Shown: positions 42,356 through 53,196 of the stretch, piece by piece
How positions within the stretch are numbered: the stretch's first letter is position 1
How the letters are laid out: the number at the start of each line of letters is the position of its first letter
Source: Tridacna crocea
Taxonomy: Eukaryota > Mollusca > Bivalvia > Cardiida > Cardiidae
Assembly (NCBI GenBank): GCA_943736015.1
Contig: OX031071.1
Span: 32,830,619 to 32,894,618, forward strand
Direction: 5' to 3'
DNA: 64,000 nt
Position numbers and translations under genes: made by a program
The notes under the pieces: generated by a model
Told to the model about the DNA's origin: nothing
Database searches by the model: none
The model's input: only the letters and a program-made list of their open reading frames with translations

Positions 42356-43828
42356 TTACAACAGTCGGACCACAGTAACAAAGTTACGTAAAGATGGCGG
42401 CCCGTCATGGCTGATAAATAATTTGTCTCTGTAATAACACAGAGCGACGGGTTTCTTTATATAATCTGTAGTCTGATCTAACACCGACTTGTATCGAGTC
42501 AGATCAGCATCCAGTTTATAAACTTTGTTGTGATCCCGTGCACATACATAAACGTTGTTATCTGGGTCTACACTGGTTCCTGAAGGCACCGACCCTTTAA
42601 TTTTAATTTCTGAGATAAATTGACCCTCAACATTTCTACAATGTACTTTGTTATTGGGCTCATCCGTTATATAGACTCGTCCAGAAACAACTGCGAAATA
42701 AGGACCAAGGATAAAGTAACCATAGCTACTGTCAAACTTGTTTAGCGTGTCTCCGTCTGTAGAGTAAATATAAACAGACCTGGGAGAGTCAAGATCTTCA
42801 CTACAGAGGGCAAAAATCTTGTCATCATAAAACTGTATAGAATTACATTCTTCCTCTGTTTTTATCGTTTTTTGTGCTTTAGCGGGTTTTTTGCTTAAAT
42901 CTATAAACATTATTTGACGTTCCCCTGGTAACGTTACAGCTATCAAACATTGTTTATCCGGATCAGCCCGGTCTGTTACAGAAACATCAGAACTACTGCC
43001 GGACACTAAGTTCGGTTCAGTAGAATTCTGTTTTAAATCTATTTCTGTAACACCCAAAGGGCTAGACTCTACAAACCGTATATAACGTTGTAGCACGTGA
43101 CTTCCCAGTTTAAATATTTTAATACAAGAATTAATAAAATCACAGACTACCAACCTTTTGTTCTCCAGTCCACACAATCCAGTTATACAACAATCCTTCT
43201 GATCCAATTCGTGTTTTACGTCAACGCGATCACAAATAACGGCGTGGCTGCTGAACAATTTTTCTGTTCTCTCTGTATCATTCTCACTTTGAAAAAGATT
43301 TTCAATGTACTCCCTTCGCGTTCTTTCTATTTCTCTTTTTTCTCTCATTCTGTCACTCTCATTTCTCTCGTTCTCCTTCTTTCTCTCACTCTCTGTTTCC
43401 AGTCGCATTCTCTTAGTTTCCTTACCCAGTCCCTTTCCCATATTTCTCCCTCTTTCTCTCTGTTCTTCCATTCCCTCACCCTCCTCTCTCTCCACTTTCT
43501 TTCCTTCATGCCACTGATGTTTGGGCAAGCATTCCGCACACACAAACATCTTACAAAGAAAACAGAAAAAAACAGCCACCCTTCCATACAGCTCTCTCAC
43601 TCGCTCATACCTCTCATCCTCATCCTCATCCTCATCAGACCCCGGGCACTCCTCCCGCACACAACTCTCACACTTTGCTCCTTTTCTCCCACTCTTTTCC
43701 AAAGTTAATTCTTCCAACTTTACATTCAATTTTTTCCATATGTCTGTGTCTACGTCGCTGTTATCCGAAGAGCTGTACAACTCCTCTTCACCGCTGTCGG
43801 ACCTCTTGTATAGAATGGTCTCGGCCAT
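42356..43828 (-). CDS. B-box / beta-propeller (NHL-like) protein
   Basis: 490 residues in one exon, ATG at 43826-43828. Residues 1-50 are acidic and Ser-rich with no RING finger. A B-box-type zinc centre follows: CESC (53-56), then CFLC (89-92), CAEC (97-100) and HQWH (104-107), the usual C-x2-C...C-x2-C-x4-C-x2-C-x3-H-x2-H order. The gap between the second and third pairs is enlarged by a run of Asp/Glu (64-75). Residues 110-195 are extremely Glu/Arg-rich and probably helical coiled coil. Residues 196-490 read as repeated beta-strand units (RLVVCDFINSCIKIFK, RVYITDEPNNKVHC, NVYVCARDHNKVYKLD), typical of NHL or TRIM2/3-like propellers. Such RING-less TRIM-like proteins are numerous in molluscs; the partner is unknown. 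An acceptor-like CTATTGCAG lies just before the start codon (43843), suggesting a 5' UTR intron. Confidence 0.85.
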   Translation of the reverse strand: MAETILYKRSDSGEEELYSSSDNSDVDTDIWKKLNVKLEELTLEKSGRKGAKCESCVREECPGSDEDEDEDERYERVRELYGRVAVFFCFLCKMFVCAECLPKHQWHEGKKVEREEGEGMEEQRERGRNMGKGLGKETKRMRLETESERKKENERNESDRMREKREIERTRREYIENLFQSENDTERTEKLFSSHAVICDRVDVKHELDQKDCCITGLCGLENKRLVVCDFINSCIKIFKLGSHVLQRYIRFVESSPLGVTEIDLKQNSTEPNLVSGSSSDVSVTDRADPDKQCLIAVTLPGERQIMFIDLSKKPAKAQKTIKTEEECNSIQFYDDKIFALCSEDLDSPRSVYIYSTDGDTLNKFDSSYGYFILGPYFAVVSGRVYITDEPNNKVHCRNVEGQFISEIKIKGSVPSGTSVDPDNNVYVCARDHNKVYKLDADLTRYKSVLDQTTDYIKKPVALCYYRDKLFISHDGPPSLRNFVTVVRLL

Positions 43829-43851
43829 CGTATAATGTGTGTCTGCAATAG
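43829..43851 (-). promoter_or_regulatory. Likely 3' splice site of a 5' UTR intron
   Basis: On the minus strand, TTTATCTATTGCAG ends at 43843, 14 nt before the ATG. A matching donor is not fixed; candidates include CAG|GTAAAT near 44207. Confidence 0.4.
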
Positions 43852-43912
43852 ATAAAGATCATTTAGTCAACTAAACTTTGTATCAAACAATATTATGTTT
43901 TGACGGAAATGA

Positions 43913-44000
43913 ATAAAGACTTTGGGAAACATTGAGGAAAAAGGAGAAAATGCTAATAACCAGCATTATCTTCTTTTTCCACAATATTTTCTTAAAGCAT
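43913..44000. mobile_element. MITE-A core
   Basis: GGAGAAAATGCTAATAACCA to AGCATTATCTTC. A SINE-tail fragment (CTCCAGGAAAGTACTGAAAG) follows at about 44005-44060. Confidence 0.6.
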
Positions 44001-44059
44001 GGTAGAATTAACTCCAGGAAAGTACTGAAAGGCGCCCTGGCCTCTGCGATATGGTTTAA

Positions 44060-45090
44060 ATAAAGTTTAAAACGTAGATCTAGTAAAAACACATTTCTTA
44101 CCAATAATGAAGATAACCTGATTTAACCGTGTTTCAAATTTCAAATTTTCTTTTTTTTTTGAGAGTAGCCCTAAGATCTTAACTTCTCCGATTTACCTGT
44201 ATTTCAAATTTTAATTTTATTTTTCTGAGAATAGCCTTAAGATACGCTCAGATATTTTTGCTCAGCCAGTCAACTTCTTGCATTAATTCAAGAATTGATG
44301 AACAAGCTAAAACAACTAGATCAAGATCAAGATCTATAAATTTCGTCCTAGACTGCAACCTAAAAATATGGTAGACTAGATCTATTTACCGTAAATATTT
44401 TTACCCAGCTCTCAAGAAACTCAATGTGTCTCAAATGTGACCTGTGTCCAGTCTTTTGATGGAATCTGAAAAAAAAGTAAACAATAAAGTTAGACTAGAT
44501 CTACTGTAGAGCATGTAGGTTCAGGTCTAGATAAAATATTTCTGACGTAAATCGTTTTTAAAGCTCTGGATCTGGACTTTTCATGATTTTATTAGATCTA
44601 TTTAACTGACAGTTTTATTTGATAATTATTTTTAAACATCAAAATGTCTGAATATATAGGCTAACAGTATGCTGTCATTTTGGTATAATTTAATTAGATC
44701 TAGATCTAGAATCTATATTGTTGAAAGCGGTTTAAACAAACATTCTGTCATTTTGTCCGTTACAGACAGTAGATCCAGATCCTGAAATTTCTAACAAAGA
44801 AAAGCTTGGAAAATGAAGAATAACGTTGATCTAAGGTCAGACTGCACGCTCTATGATCTGATCTTGATCTGCACTCTTAGAACCATTAAAAAGATTTCTA
44901 GATCTACTTGAAACAAAAACGCAAAAAAAGCTGTTCAAAAATTAATTAGAATGTTTGTAAATAAAAGAAATAGAGCTACTTAAAATGTGTCCAGAATATC
45001 CTAATTCTGCAGATTTGTCCACACCTAAAAGTCTAAAGCAAAGACCGCTAGAGATACAAGTGCAATGTACTGAAACGCTGAGACTGAAGA
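44060..45090. other. Upstream region of the B-box gene; no gene seen
   Basis: A-T-rich and dense in AGATCTA words (many between 44370 and 44720). One GATC-palindrome lies at 44825-44874. It probably holds the 5' UTR intron and promoter of the minus-strand gene. Confidence 0.4.
44825..44874. repeat. GATC-palindrome mini-element
   Basis: GTTGATCTAAGGTCAGACTG then ATGATCTGATCTTGATCTGC. Confidence 0.6.
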
Positions 45091-45096
45091 CAAAAA

Positions 45097-45130
45097 TGAC
45101 GTCATAATATGACGTCACAATATGACGTCA
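45097..45130. promoter_or_regulatory. Three perfect CRE sites at 13-bp spacing
   Basis: TGACGTCA occurs at 45097, 45110 and 45123, separated by TAATA and CAATA. TGACGTCA is the consensus site for CREB/ATF bZIP dimers. It lies about 1.27 kb upstream of the minus-strand B-box gene start, so it may be part of that gene's promoter if a 5' UTR exon lies in between. Confidence 0.6.
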
Positions 45131-45424
45131 CTCATTCAGAAGGCATCAATAATTTTGAGCTGCTTTACAGAATGCACTAGGTTTACCACTCCCTCTATAT
45201 GTGTCATGCTCTAAGAAAAGAGGGCATAATGTAGACTATTGCGAAAAGTATCAACCCAGGTCACCCTGTACAGTCCATGAAGGCTAACCTGAGCTGAAAG
45301 TTTTCGCTCTTGGTCAACTTTCTGTATGTTCAAGGACCACTGTACCTCATGATTGAGTCGGTCACCCTGCACAGTCCACGATCTAAACCCCCATTTACCA
45401 GAGCATGGCTCATATGTATAAATG

Positions 45425-45490
45425 TACCGAGTGTTTCCATCAAAGTCGACGATTTCGGAAACATTGTGGAAAAAGAAGCATTCTCTCACA
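45425..45490. mobile_element. Short MITE-A fragment
   Basis: GGAAACATTGTGGAAAAAGA and AGCATTCTCTC only. Confidence 0.4.
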
Positions 45491-45710
45491 ACGGTAGATC
45501 TACTTCAAACATATCGGTTTATTTATAACCCAAAAATCCTATTCCGTCTTCCGCAATACTTCCGGGATTAATTGTGGTAGGTGGACAAATCTTTGACCGC
45601 TGTCTTACAAAGTCTAACCAATGTTCTGCGATGTGAGAGGAACTAACGCAATGTAACACTGACTAAATTATGATCAATGCATGGAAATTAATATTTGCAA
45701 AAACGGGAAA

Positions 45711-45766
45711 ACGGACAGTGTAGACTCAGAAATAGACTGCACGGTTTCTGTAGTCTAATCTATACT
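45711..45766. repeat. GATC-palindrome, head of the next array
   Basis: GGACAGTGTAGACTCAG, AGACTGCACGGTTTCTGTAG and TCTAATCTATACT fold back on each other. Confidence 0.6.
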
Positions 45767-46024
45767 ATTTACGTAAGTACCTTAAGTCTGTCTCAGTATT
45801 GTTAGGAACAAGTCTAACCTATACTATTTACGTAAGTACCTTAAGTCTGTCTTAGTATTGTTAGGACGTAAGTACCTTAAGTCTGTCTCAGTATTGTTAG
45901 GAACAAGTCTAACCTATACTATTTACGTAAGTACCTTAAGTCTGTCTTAGTATTGTTAGGAACAAGTCTGATCTATACTATTTACGTAAGTACCTTAAGT
46001 CTGTCTCAGTATTGTTAGGAACAA
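45757..46024. repeat. 59-bp minisatellite, about 4.5 units
   Basis: The unit is TCTAACCTATACTATTTACG, TAAGTACCTTAAGTCTGTCT, CAGTATTGTTAGGAACAAG. One unit is shortened to GGACGTAAGTACC. The first words of each unit (AGTCTAATCTATACT) are the right arm of the preceding palindrome, so the array probably grew from it. Confidence 0.88.
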
Positions 46025-46239
46025 TTTACAGCGTAAAACTAACTTTTTACTAGACTAGATGAGCCATGAATGTTAACGTTTCTAGTAGTCTAATCCTAAT
46101 CTACAATCAATGGTCTTTACAAGCTCCTAGATCTAGCTGCTTTCTAATAAAGACAATGTTCCACGTTAAAAATTTCAAGGTATCAATAACCATCATCAGT
46201 GATAGTAACGAGTGATTTTTGCCTAGTAGAGTAAACGAA

Positions 46240-46300
46240 AGTTGTAGATTTAGGGTCAGTCTGTACGCTCTGTGAAGCCTGATCCTAGTCTATACTATCT
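46240..46300. repeat. Diverged GATC-palindrome
   Basis: GTAGATTTAGGGTCAGTCTG then GCCTGATCCTAGTCTATACT. Confidence 0.5.
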
Positions 46301-46354
46301 GTTTAAGTTGTTTTCACTTTGGACGAGTCTAATCTCATGTTGCTTTCTATCGAA

Positions 46355-46559
46355 TTAAACCATTATCAGTCGGCAAAATTTTAGACCAGTCCAAATTCAA
46401 AGCATTATCAGACAACAATATGATTGTGTACTAAATTATGAGAATTGTCCTAAAAAGGACTTTAAAAAATCGATAACAGCATTTTCCGCATTTCACACAA
46501 TGTTTTCAAAATATGTTTGTCTCGGGGGAAGTTAAGACACACTATTGGTAAATGGTTAA
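46355..46559 (+). mobile_element. MITE-A copy
   Basis: TTAA at both ends. The left palindrome arm is mostly lost. Confidence 0.72.
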
Positions 46560-46606
46560 AACAAGCATATAGGACTTTTGCTTATTCGAAAGAATTTCTG
46601 CTTTCC

Positions 46607-46755
46607 AGGGTTTTCCATGACCCCCTCATTTCTTTGAATTTTGAGGGTTTTGACCCCCAAATTTTTCCAAATGACCCCCAAAATTTATTATTCTACCTTC
46701 TTTAATTCATATGAAGGGGGTCATTGTGACCCCTTCAACAGAAAGTTGAAGGAAA
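46607..46755. mobile_element. Small TIR element with CCAGGGTTTTCC ends
   Basis: CCAGGGTTTTCC at the left and GGAAAACCCTGG at the right are perfect 12-bp inverted ends around 125 bp with several GACCCCC / GGGGGTC words. CTTT flanks both ends. The flanks joined (AATTTCTGCTTT and CCCACA) resemble the variant MITE-A core at 18829, so it may have inserted into a MITE-A remnant. Confidence 0.65.
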
Positions 46756-47002
46756 ACCCTGGCTTTCCCACATTACTATCGTCGAAAAAAGAGATGGACG
46801 GTGAAACAGGAATGAATGAATCATGGCGCAATGACTGTCATCAACCCTCGGAAAGCAATTGGATATGCTGGAAAAACGGACCAGCCTACCCTCTGATTAA
46901 GCTCTTTCAGTACCAAATAAATAGACACAAAGTCGTTTGACGACCGGAAATACGATCCAATGAAACTCGGGGATTTTGTTTCGTGTGCTTGACTAAACAA
47001 CC

Positions 47003-47157
47003 GGACAATATAGATATAAGATCAGACTGCATGTTCTATCCAGTTTCTTCTTTATGTCCACAATATTTTTCTCGTGTCTTGACTAAACAATCAGACAGTA
47101 TAGATATAAGATCAGACTGCATGTTCTATCCAGTCTGATCTTTATCTTCATGTCCGC
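47003..47157. repeat. Two tandem GATC-palindromes
   Basis: GACTAAACAA(C/T)C(C/A)GACA then TATAGATATAAGATCAGACT occurs twice, about 85 bp apart. The second copy keeps both arms (CAGTCTGATCTTTATC); the first has lost GATC in its right arm. Confidence 0.7.
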
Positions 47158-47285
47158 AATATTCCCTGTTTCTGTCTATGGTAATAAATCAATAAACCCA
47201 CACCCTACTAAATAACTAAAATGAAATTTTCATTTCGACAGTAAAACCCAAAATACTGCCATTTCAAAGTTATGATTTTGGGAAT

Positions 47286-47350
47286 AACAGTGTAGATCCC
47301 AGATCAGACTGCAAGTTCTTTGCAATCCGATCTTGATCTACACTGTCCGC
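47286..47350. repeat. GATC-palindrome mini-element (family reference entry)
   Basis: The clearest copy: ACAGTGTAGATCCCAGATCA then GACTGCAAG, a short centre, CTTTGCAATC and CGATCTTGATCTACACTGT. Arms of about 28 bp form an almost uninterrupted hairpin. About fifteen copies occur in the window, densest between 42 and 48 kb, all sharing AGATCAGACTGCA and TGCAGTCTGATCTTGATCTA. Outer ends are ACAGTGTAGATC where preserved. Too short to code. Mobility is inferred from copy number. Confidence 0.75.
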
Positions 47351-47385
47351 AAGAGGCCAGTGAGTCAAGCTACGCAGCATAAGGG

Positions 47386-47500
47386 TAAACCCTTTACCAC
47401 ACGACAAGATTTTAGACCTGTCCGAATTGAAAGCATTTGCTAATGACAGTTTCAATGAGGCTCATATGAAATATGAAATGAGTTACCAGCATTTTATTTT
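47386..47500 (+). mobile_element. MITE-A left half
   Basis: AACCCTTTACCACACGACAA to GCATTTGCTAATGACAG; the core is deleted to TTACCAGCATTTTATTTTT. Confidence 0.65.
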
Positions 47501-48043
47501 TTGGCGTTAAAATAACGGGACGTTCATTTACTAAATTTGGAATTACGTCTGTTTTAGGTGATTTCTTTTGCCGTCATCGTTTTAGTTTTTAATGATCTGA
47601 TATAATCGATGTGTAGTTTTGACTTAGACATTCATACCAGCACATTTGCAATTTTTTAAGCAAAAGTCAGCGCTACAACTCGCTAGTTTATACATGTCCT
47701 TAGTTTCATCAGAACTAGGCTATAGCTCAAGGATGCTTTAATGAAAATTGCAGCACTTCAAGTGGGGGTTCGAAACTGACACTTCAAATTTTCCAAGGAA
47801 TGACAAATACCAGAGAGCGGATCTAAAGTGTGTTGTCCACGTGATCAGCAACATTGACACCAAGTCAAACAATGAAATTGATATGCACTAAGTTTGAACT
47901 GCTACAGTCTTGTCAGTTGTAAGGTAGCGGACTCGGCATGTTCCCGAGGTCAGTTCATACCACCTCGCCGAGCACCCGTACAAAGCCGGTACTGCACAGG
48001 AATAAAGAACGGGGGTCGCTGGTTCGAGTCCAGCTCGGTTAAT

Positions 48044-48240
48044 TTCTTTCCGAATATTGATAGTCATTCGTCCTTCACCACATTGTTTTGTGGGAAAGCA
48101 GCCGGTGGCTTGGAAAGAATACTGTACGGAGTGGTAAAAGAAACTCCAGAAAAGCATTGATAGGTGCACTGGCCACCGCAATATAACAGAAATAATGTTT
48201 AAAACGGCGTTACATACCGTAAATCAATCAATCAAATATG
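48044..48240 (+). mobile_element. SINE (type 2) 3' part
   Basis: A B-box-like GGTTCGAGTCC lies just upstream (about 48021). Then come CACCACATTGTTTTGTGGGAAAGC, GGTAAAAGAAACTCCAGAAAAG, a GCACTGGCCACCGCAATATAAC block, CAGAAATAATGTTTAAAACGG and a (AATC)n tail. The same body occurs at 51490-51605 and its tail at 20330, 40470 and 40900. No full tRNA head is confirmed by eye. Confidence 0.6.
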
Positions 48241-48254
48241 TCATTTCTATAACA

Positions 48255-48588
48255 GTCGAATAAAACATGGACTTGTCCAAATTCAAAGCATTTGCCGACG
48301 ACATTTTTAAATGTGGCCCAAAACATGAAATTTGTCTTTGATAAGATAGAAAACATTGTCTGGAACAGAGAAAATGCTAGTGACAACAAATGATATTTTT
48401 TTGTCATTCATACCATCTCTTAACCACACTAGCAAATCATGAACTTTCCAGATTCAAACCATTTGGCGACGACAATTTAAATATGGCCCAAATCTTGAAA
48501 CTTGTCTTTGATAAGATAAAAAACATTGCCCGCAACAGAGAAAATGCTGATGACCAGAAATGAAATATTTTTGTCATTCATAAACAAC
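48255..48588 (+). mobile_element. Two tandem diverged MITE-A halves
   Basis: GGCCCAAA(A/T)C(A/T)TGAAA, TTGTCTTTGATAAGATA and ACAGAGAAAATGCT occur twice about 175 bp apart, both ending ATTTTTTTGTCATTCATA-like. Confidence 0.65.
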
Positions 48589-49640
48589 AAAAGTATCGTA
48601 AAAGATTGCAAAACAGTAGGATTCCAAAACTGAGGTAGATTTACCCAGAAAATGGCTTCTTGTAAAAATAGCAAAGTAGAAAAAATAACTTAGAATGCAA
48701 GATATGTGAATCTTGTTGCAAAGTAGAACAAATAAATGCTACTTTTCGACTGGTCGCCTCTGGGTAGCCTCTGGGTACAGAGAAGATTAAGACAAAATTA
48801 GTTGAAAACATCTCACAGATTTTGCGAGGAAGTTTAAACTCTCATAATTTTGCAATACAGCAAATCTGCGTACCTAGCATATTTTTATTGAGACTAGTTA
48901 TAGTGATTCTCCCTATTCTTCGGAAGGAATTTTAATTACATTTTGTAATCGGATAATGTAGTGAAATACTGAATAAACATTAGATACTTATCAAATGAAT
49001 AGATTATTTGACGTGTCTGATGAGCATCTACACAGTTCATTCAGTAATCGAAAGGCACGTATACACAGCATTTACACAGTTTACCGTTTACCACATAAGC
49101 CAGGGTTCTAATGACCTTGGGGAATATTTTGAACCAATATTCTCACGGTTTTCAAGAGTTTGTACCCTTTTAAAGTCTAATCAAATAATTTCAGCCACAT
49201 TTGTTTTTGTCATTTACAAATCTTCCTATTTGACAGGTTTGAAATTGGCTATCTGTGACAGAATAAACACACTGTTTAATATATCACTTTTGACCACCAC
49301 CCCCACCCCCCACCCCCAAGAAAATACATACATACTGAAAGCAATATAATAGATTTACACCTGTGACTCGATTGTGGGAAGTCTGATCTATACCTAGACT
49401 TTTCAACAATGTTGGTCTGACGTATATCAAATATGGATTATACAAACACGTAACTATTAAATGCTTGGGTGTCTTTGATCTGAGCAATCTCATACGTTAG
49501 TCACTTTCAAATACCTACATTGGCGAATTTCAACTGTTTGTTGGAACAGAAATGCTTTAGAAAACGGTAAAACAGCAGTTCTGAATGTTCATCATGATAA
49601 GCTATCAGAGCGGCTGCCATATTGCTTTAAACAAAAGAAC
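48589..49640. other. No gene seen
   Basis: AT-rich with a C-rich run (CACCACCCCCACCCCCCACCC) at about 49296-49318. No coding signal or clear repeat family. Confidence 0.4.
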
Positions 49641-50283
49641 TTGTTCGACAATAGTATGAAGTTTTACTGGCCAGATAAACACAAGAACATGTTCGACATT
49701 AGTATAAAGTTTTACTGGCCAGATAAACATATGAAGTGTTACAGGCCAGATAAACACAAGAACATGTTTGACATTAGTATGAAGTTTTACTGGCCAGATA
49801 AACACAAGAACATGTTCGACATTAGTATGAAGTTTTACAGGCCAGATAAACACAAGAACATGTTCGACATTAGTATGAAGTTTTACTGGCCAGATAAACA
49901 CAAGAACATGTTCGACATTGATATGAAGTTTTACTGGCCAGATAAACATATGAAGTGTTACAGGCCAGATAAACACAAGAACATGTTCGACATTAGTATG
50001 AAGTTTTACAGGCCAGATAAACACAAGAACATGTTTGACATTAGTATGAAGTTTTACTGGCCAGATAAACACAAGAACATGTTCGACATTAGTATGAAGT
50101 TTTACAGGCCAGATAAACACAAGAACATGTTCGACATTAGTATGAAGTTTTACAGGCCAGATAAACACAAGAACATGTTTTACACAAGTATGAAGTTTTA
50201 CAGGCCAGATAAACACAGGAACATGTTTTACACAAGCATGAAGTATTACAGGCCAGATAAACGCAAAAACTTGTCCTTTAAAT
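49641..50283. repeat. 48-bp minisatellite, open on both strands
   Basis: Fourteen PDK-containing units: twelve of about 48 bp and two inserted 33-bp short units. The plus frame would read MKFYWPDKHKNMFDIS repeated; the minus frame reads VFIWPVKLHTNVEH repeated. Because 48 is divisible by 3 and the unit lacks stops, long frames open on both strands. The plus frame opens at TTG, has no signal peptide or flanking exon evidence, and units are near-identical at all codon positions, so a noncoding minisatellite is preferred. Confidence 0.85.
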
Positions 50284-52660
50284 AAACTATATAAAACTTA
50301 GTAATCTTGATACTCTGTAATTGTAAAGCTAACTCGAAATGTGAGCTACATAACGATAAGTTTCAAAATTATTAAATGTGTATCAAATAAAATAAAAAAA
50401 GTCCTACCTTTTGGTTGCGACTGCGGTATTTAACTATGAATATAGTGCAGAAGTTTTTCTCGAAATGTTCTGAGGCAGCGGTGACGATGTAAGATATTGC
50501 AGTACAGAAACGATGAAAATGTAATAAATTTAGCAAGTAACTCTGCGGACCTAGTGCAGAGACGGTGAATATATAGTACAGAGTTGCGCAGTTGTAATTA
50601 TCCAATCGTATTTGAGTAAACAGGTGACGGGGTGTGTTTAACCTTTATCTTGAAAGTAGCTGATGCAGAATCTAGTAAACACAGATACATCGTAATAAAT
50701 GGAGAAGTTGCTGAGATTCCTTATGTCCATCGCATTCTCCATATGAGCAAGATACTTTGTACAGAATTCTACGTTATGTACATTGATATTCTTACAAGGA
50801 CTTGTAGTTTGACAATATCTGAGAGATGGTTTCTGCCTTAGGAACATGAACAGCACATTCTTGAATTTTGAAGAATCGCAATTCACGGAAAATTTTGCAC
50901 ACGTGCTAATCATTGCATCAGACGATCATGTGTTTAAACGACTTTGCAGTGGATGGGCTTGGAAAATATGGTGGAGCAAGGAAACCGTTATGATTACCAC
51001 CACTTTCATTAATGTCCACATCGTTTTATGTCCTTTCCAAGAAAAAACACTATCCTTTTAAACATTTTTTTACTATATCGCTTTGACTCTGGAGAATTCT
51101 AGACATTTGTCGTCTTCTTAAACCTCAAACTAACAGTAATTAGTTCGAGTAAGGACAAACAAGTTGTGACCACTATCTTTCCTGCATGTTTGACAAGATA
51201 TACTGTTTGCCTACGGAATAAAATATTCTTCTTTTCTGTTCCATTCGTCTACTACTTAAGAAATATGTACTGTATATATTTACATATATTTTCTAATAAT
51301 AAATTGAAGAATAAACTCATAGGACAAAAGACAGCACGCAATAGTTTGACAAATGGTAGTATTGATAGGATTGTAGATTACCAGCCGAATTGTTTCAGAA
51401 ATGACATAGAAGACAAAATGCTATCTTTGCTTAAAACATGCCTAGCGCTCATGGGAAAACCCCCAAAACAACTATAACTTACAGAACTAAACCTATCTGT
51501 CGCATTGTTTCGACGATGGTTATGTGGGAAAGTACCCGGAGAAGGACTGGTAAAAGAAACTCCAGGAGAACATGGATAGGTACGCTGGCCTCTGCAATAT
51601 AACCTTTTTAAATTTGGTTAGATGTGAAAAATGTAAATATCCACCTTTAATTTGTCCTTTTATGGTGGTTACAACACAAGTATTACAATACACAACTTGA
51701 TAGTTATTACTATCTCTGCAGGTAATAGTGATAATAATGATAATACATGGGGAAGTACAGGCTCACAACAGAAAAATATCAAATCTTTTTATTAGTAATT
51801 CCTTATGTAGTACTGATTGTTGTCTGCCACTGGTAAACACTGAAGACTACATAAGACAAAACTATTCAGTGTGGTTTTACAACTGTTGCCCACGAACAAG
51901 AGGTACATGTATTTTATTTCCAGTTTTACATATTCACATTTTAGCATAACTTCTCGTCAGCAGATCTAAGATCAGACTGCAGACCTTCCGGAAATCCTAC
52001 TTTAGTTGTTTTTTTACGGTGAAAGAGTTAAACTAGATGTATTAACAGTAGAGGAAAGATAGTCTTGAATGTGTGCTTGAGATGTACCATAGTAAATTCA
52101 AAATGAAATTTATGGAAAACATCACTAAACCCCAGCCTAGTGCTCCTGCAACGAAAAGCTACATAGATAAACAAGCTGACAGCGTGCTGTGACAAATATC
52201 GTTTAAAGGCGTTTAAGGATAATTTATTCTAAACAAAAAATAGCATATATGAATATATAGCCATAAATTAACGTTCCCGGGTTCATTTGATTACATGCAT
52301 TTACGTTAAAATACTAAGTATTTTCTGATAGTGAAAAGATTATAAAGCATGCGCTAAGACAGGTGGACGCCCGGTAGCGCTGCAACATTCCTGACTACGT
52401 ACTGGGTGCATGGTTTCATATAATGCAGTGTTGAGTAATACGAATAACCTAAAATGTGAATTCAGCGGATGGAAATTTACCATAACGTTATAAACAAATC
52501 AAGGTTGTTTCGGTTTCGAAAAACGCTTAAACGAAATATATATAATAAACTGCAATAGTTTTCAACCAGCCAGAAATGGAGACATGCACACAATGTAATA
52601 CAAGTTAAGATCTTTATGTATTGTACACTGCAGAATTTATAACATACTGTGCGTCCGTTG
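50284..52660. other. No gene recognised
   Basis: Contains a SINE-body fragment at 51490-51605 and half GATC-palindromes at about 51958-51990. Several frames of 70-100 codons (50632, 50846, 51166) show no domain or splice context and are not called. Confidence 0.4.
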
Positions 52661-52869
52661 CACGTTTCACATTCTGCTATCTGATCTTGATCTATGAATG
52701 CTTTATGGCATATACTTTGTATTGACGAAAGGATTTAAGTCGGATAGATCTAGTTACATTATTTCATCAGGTATTTAGTCAACCGATACAGGATGTGGGC
52801 GAGACGAAAACCCATTATTAACCCACTACTTGGCTCGAATTTTAAATCGACACAAAGCTCATTTAAAAA

Positions 52870-52990
52870 TGCAAATGAAAACATTGTGGAAAAAGAAGAA
52901 TACTCTGTCACCAACATTTCAACGTTTCCAGCAGTGTTTTCTACCCATTCGAAGATAAATAACATTAATCGAGTCACATTATATAAAATG
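52870..52990 (-). mobile_element. MITE-A core, diverged
   Basis: GAAAACATTGTGGAAAAAGA...CACCAACATTTC...CAGCAGTGTTTTCTACCC remains. A half GATC-palindrome lies at 52664-52697. Confidence 0.55.
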
Positions 52991-53196
52991 TTATCGTTAA
53001 AAGGTGAGTATTCTGGTTAATTGATTGAATGGTGTTTTACACCACTTCCAACATTATTTCAGTCATATCACGAGGACATTTACGATATTCATGTGTATTC
53101 TACATTTCACCAGTAGAAGGCTAGGGCTCGAAAACGCCAGAGCATCCAGCTTTCCCACCCGTGGCTATTCAGATTTTCCGTATCTAACAAAACTTC

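Noticed and set aside
43097..43708. A 203-codon + strand gene
   Set aside because: It is the antisense shadow of the B-box gene; its Ser/Leu-rich sequence mirrors the Glu/Arg-rich helix.
49641..50283. A real repetitive secreted protein gene
   Set aside because: Frames are open on both strands, there is no ATG at the plus-frame start, no signal peptide and no splice context; a minisatellite explains it.
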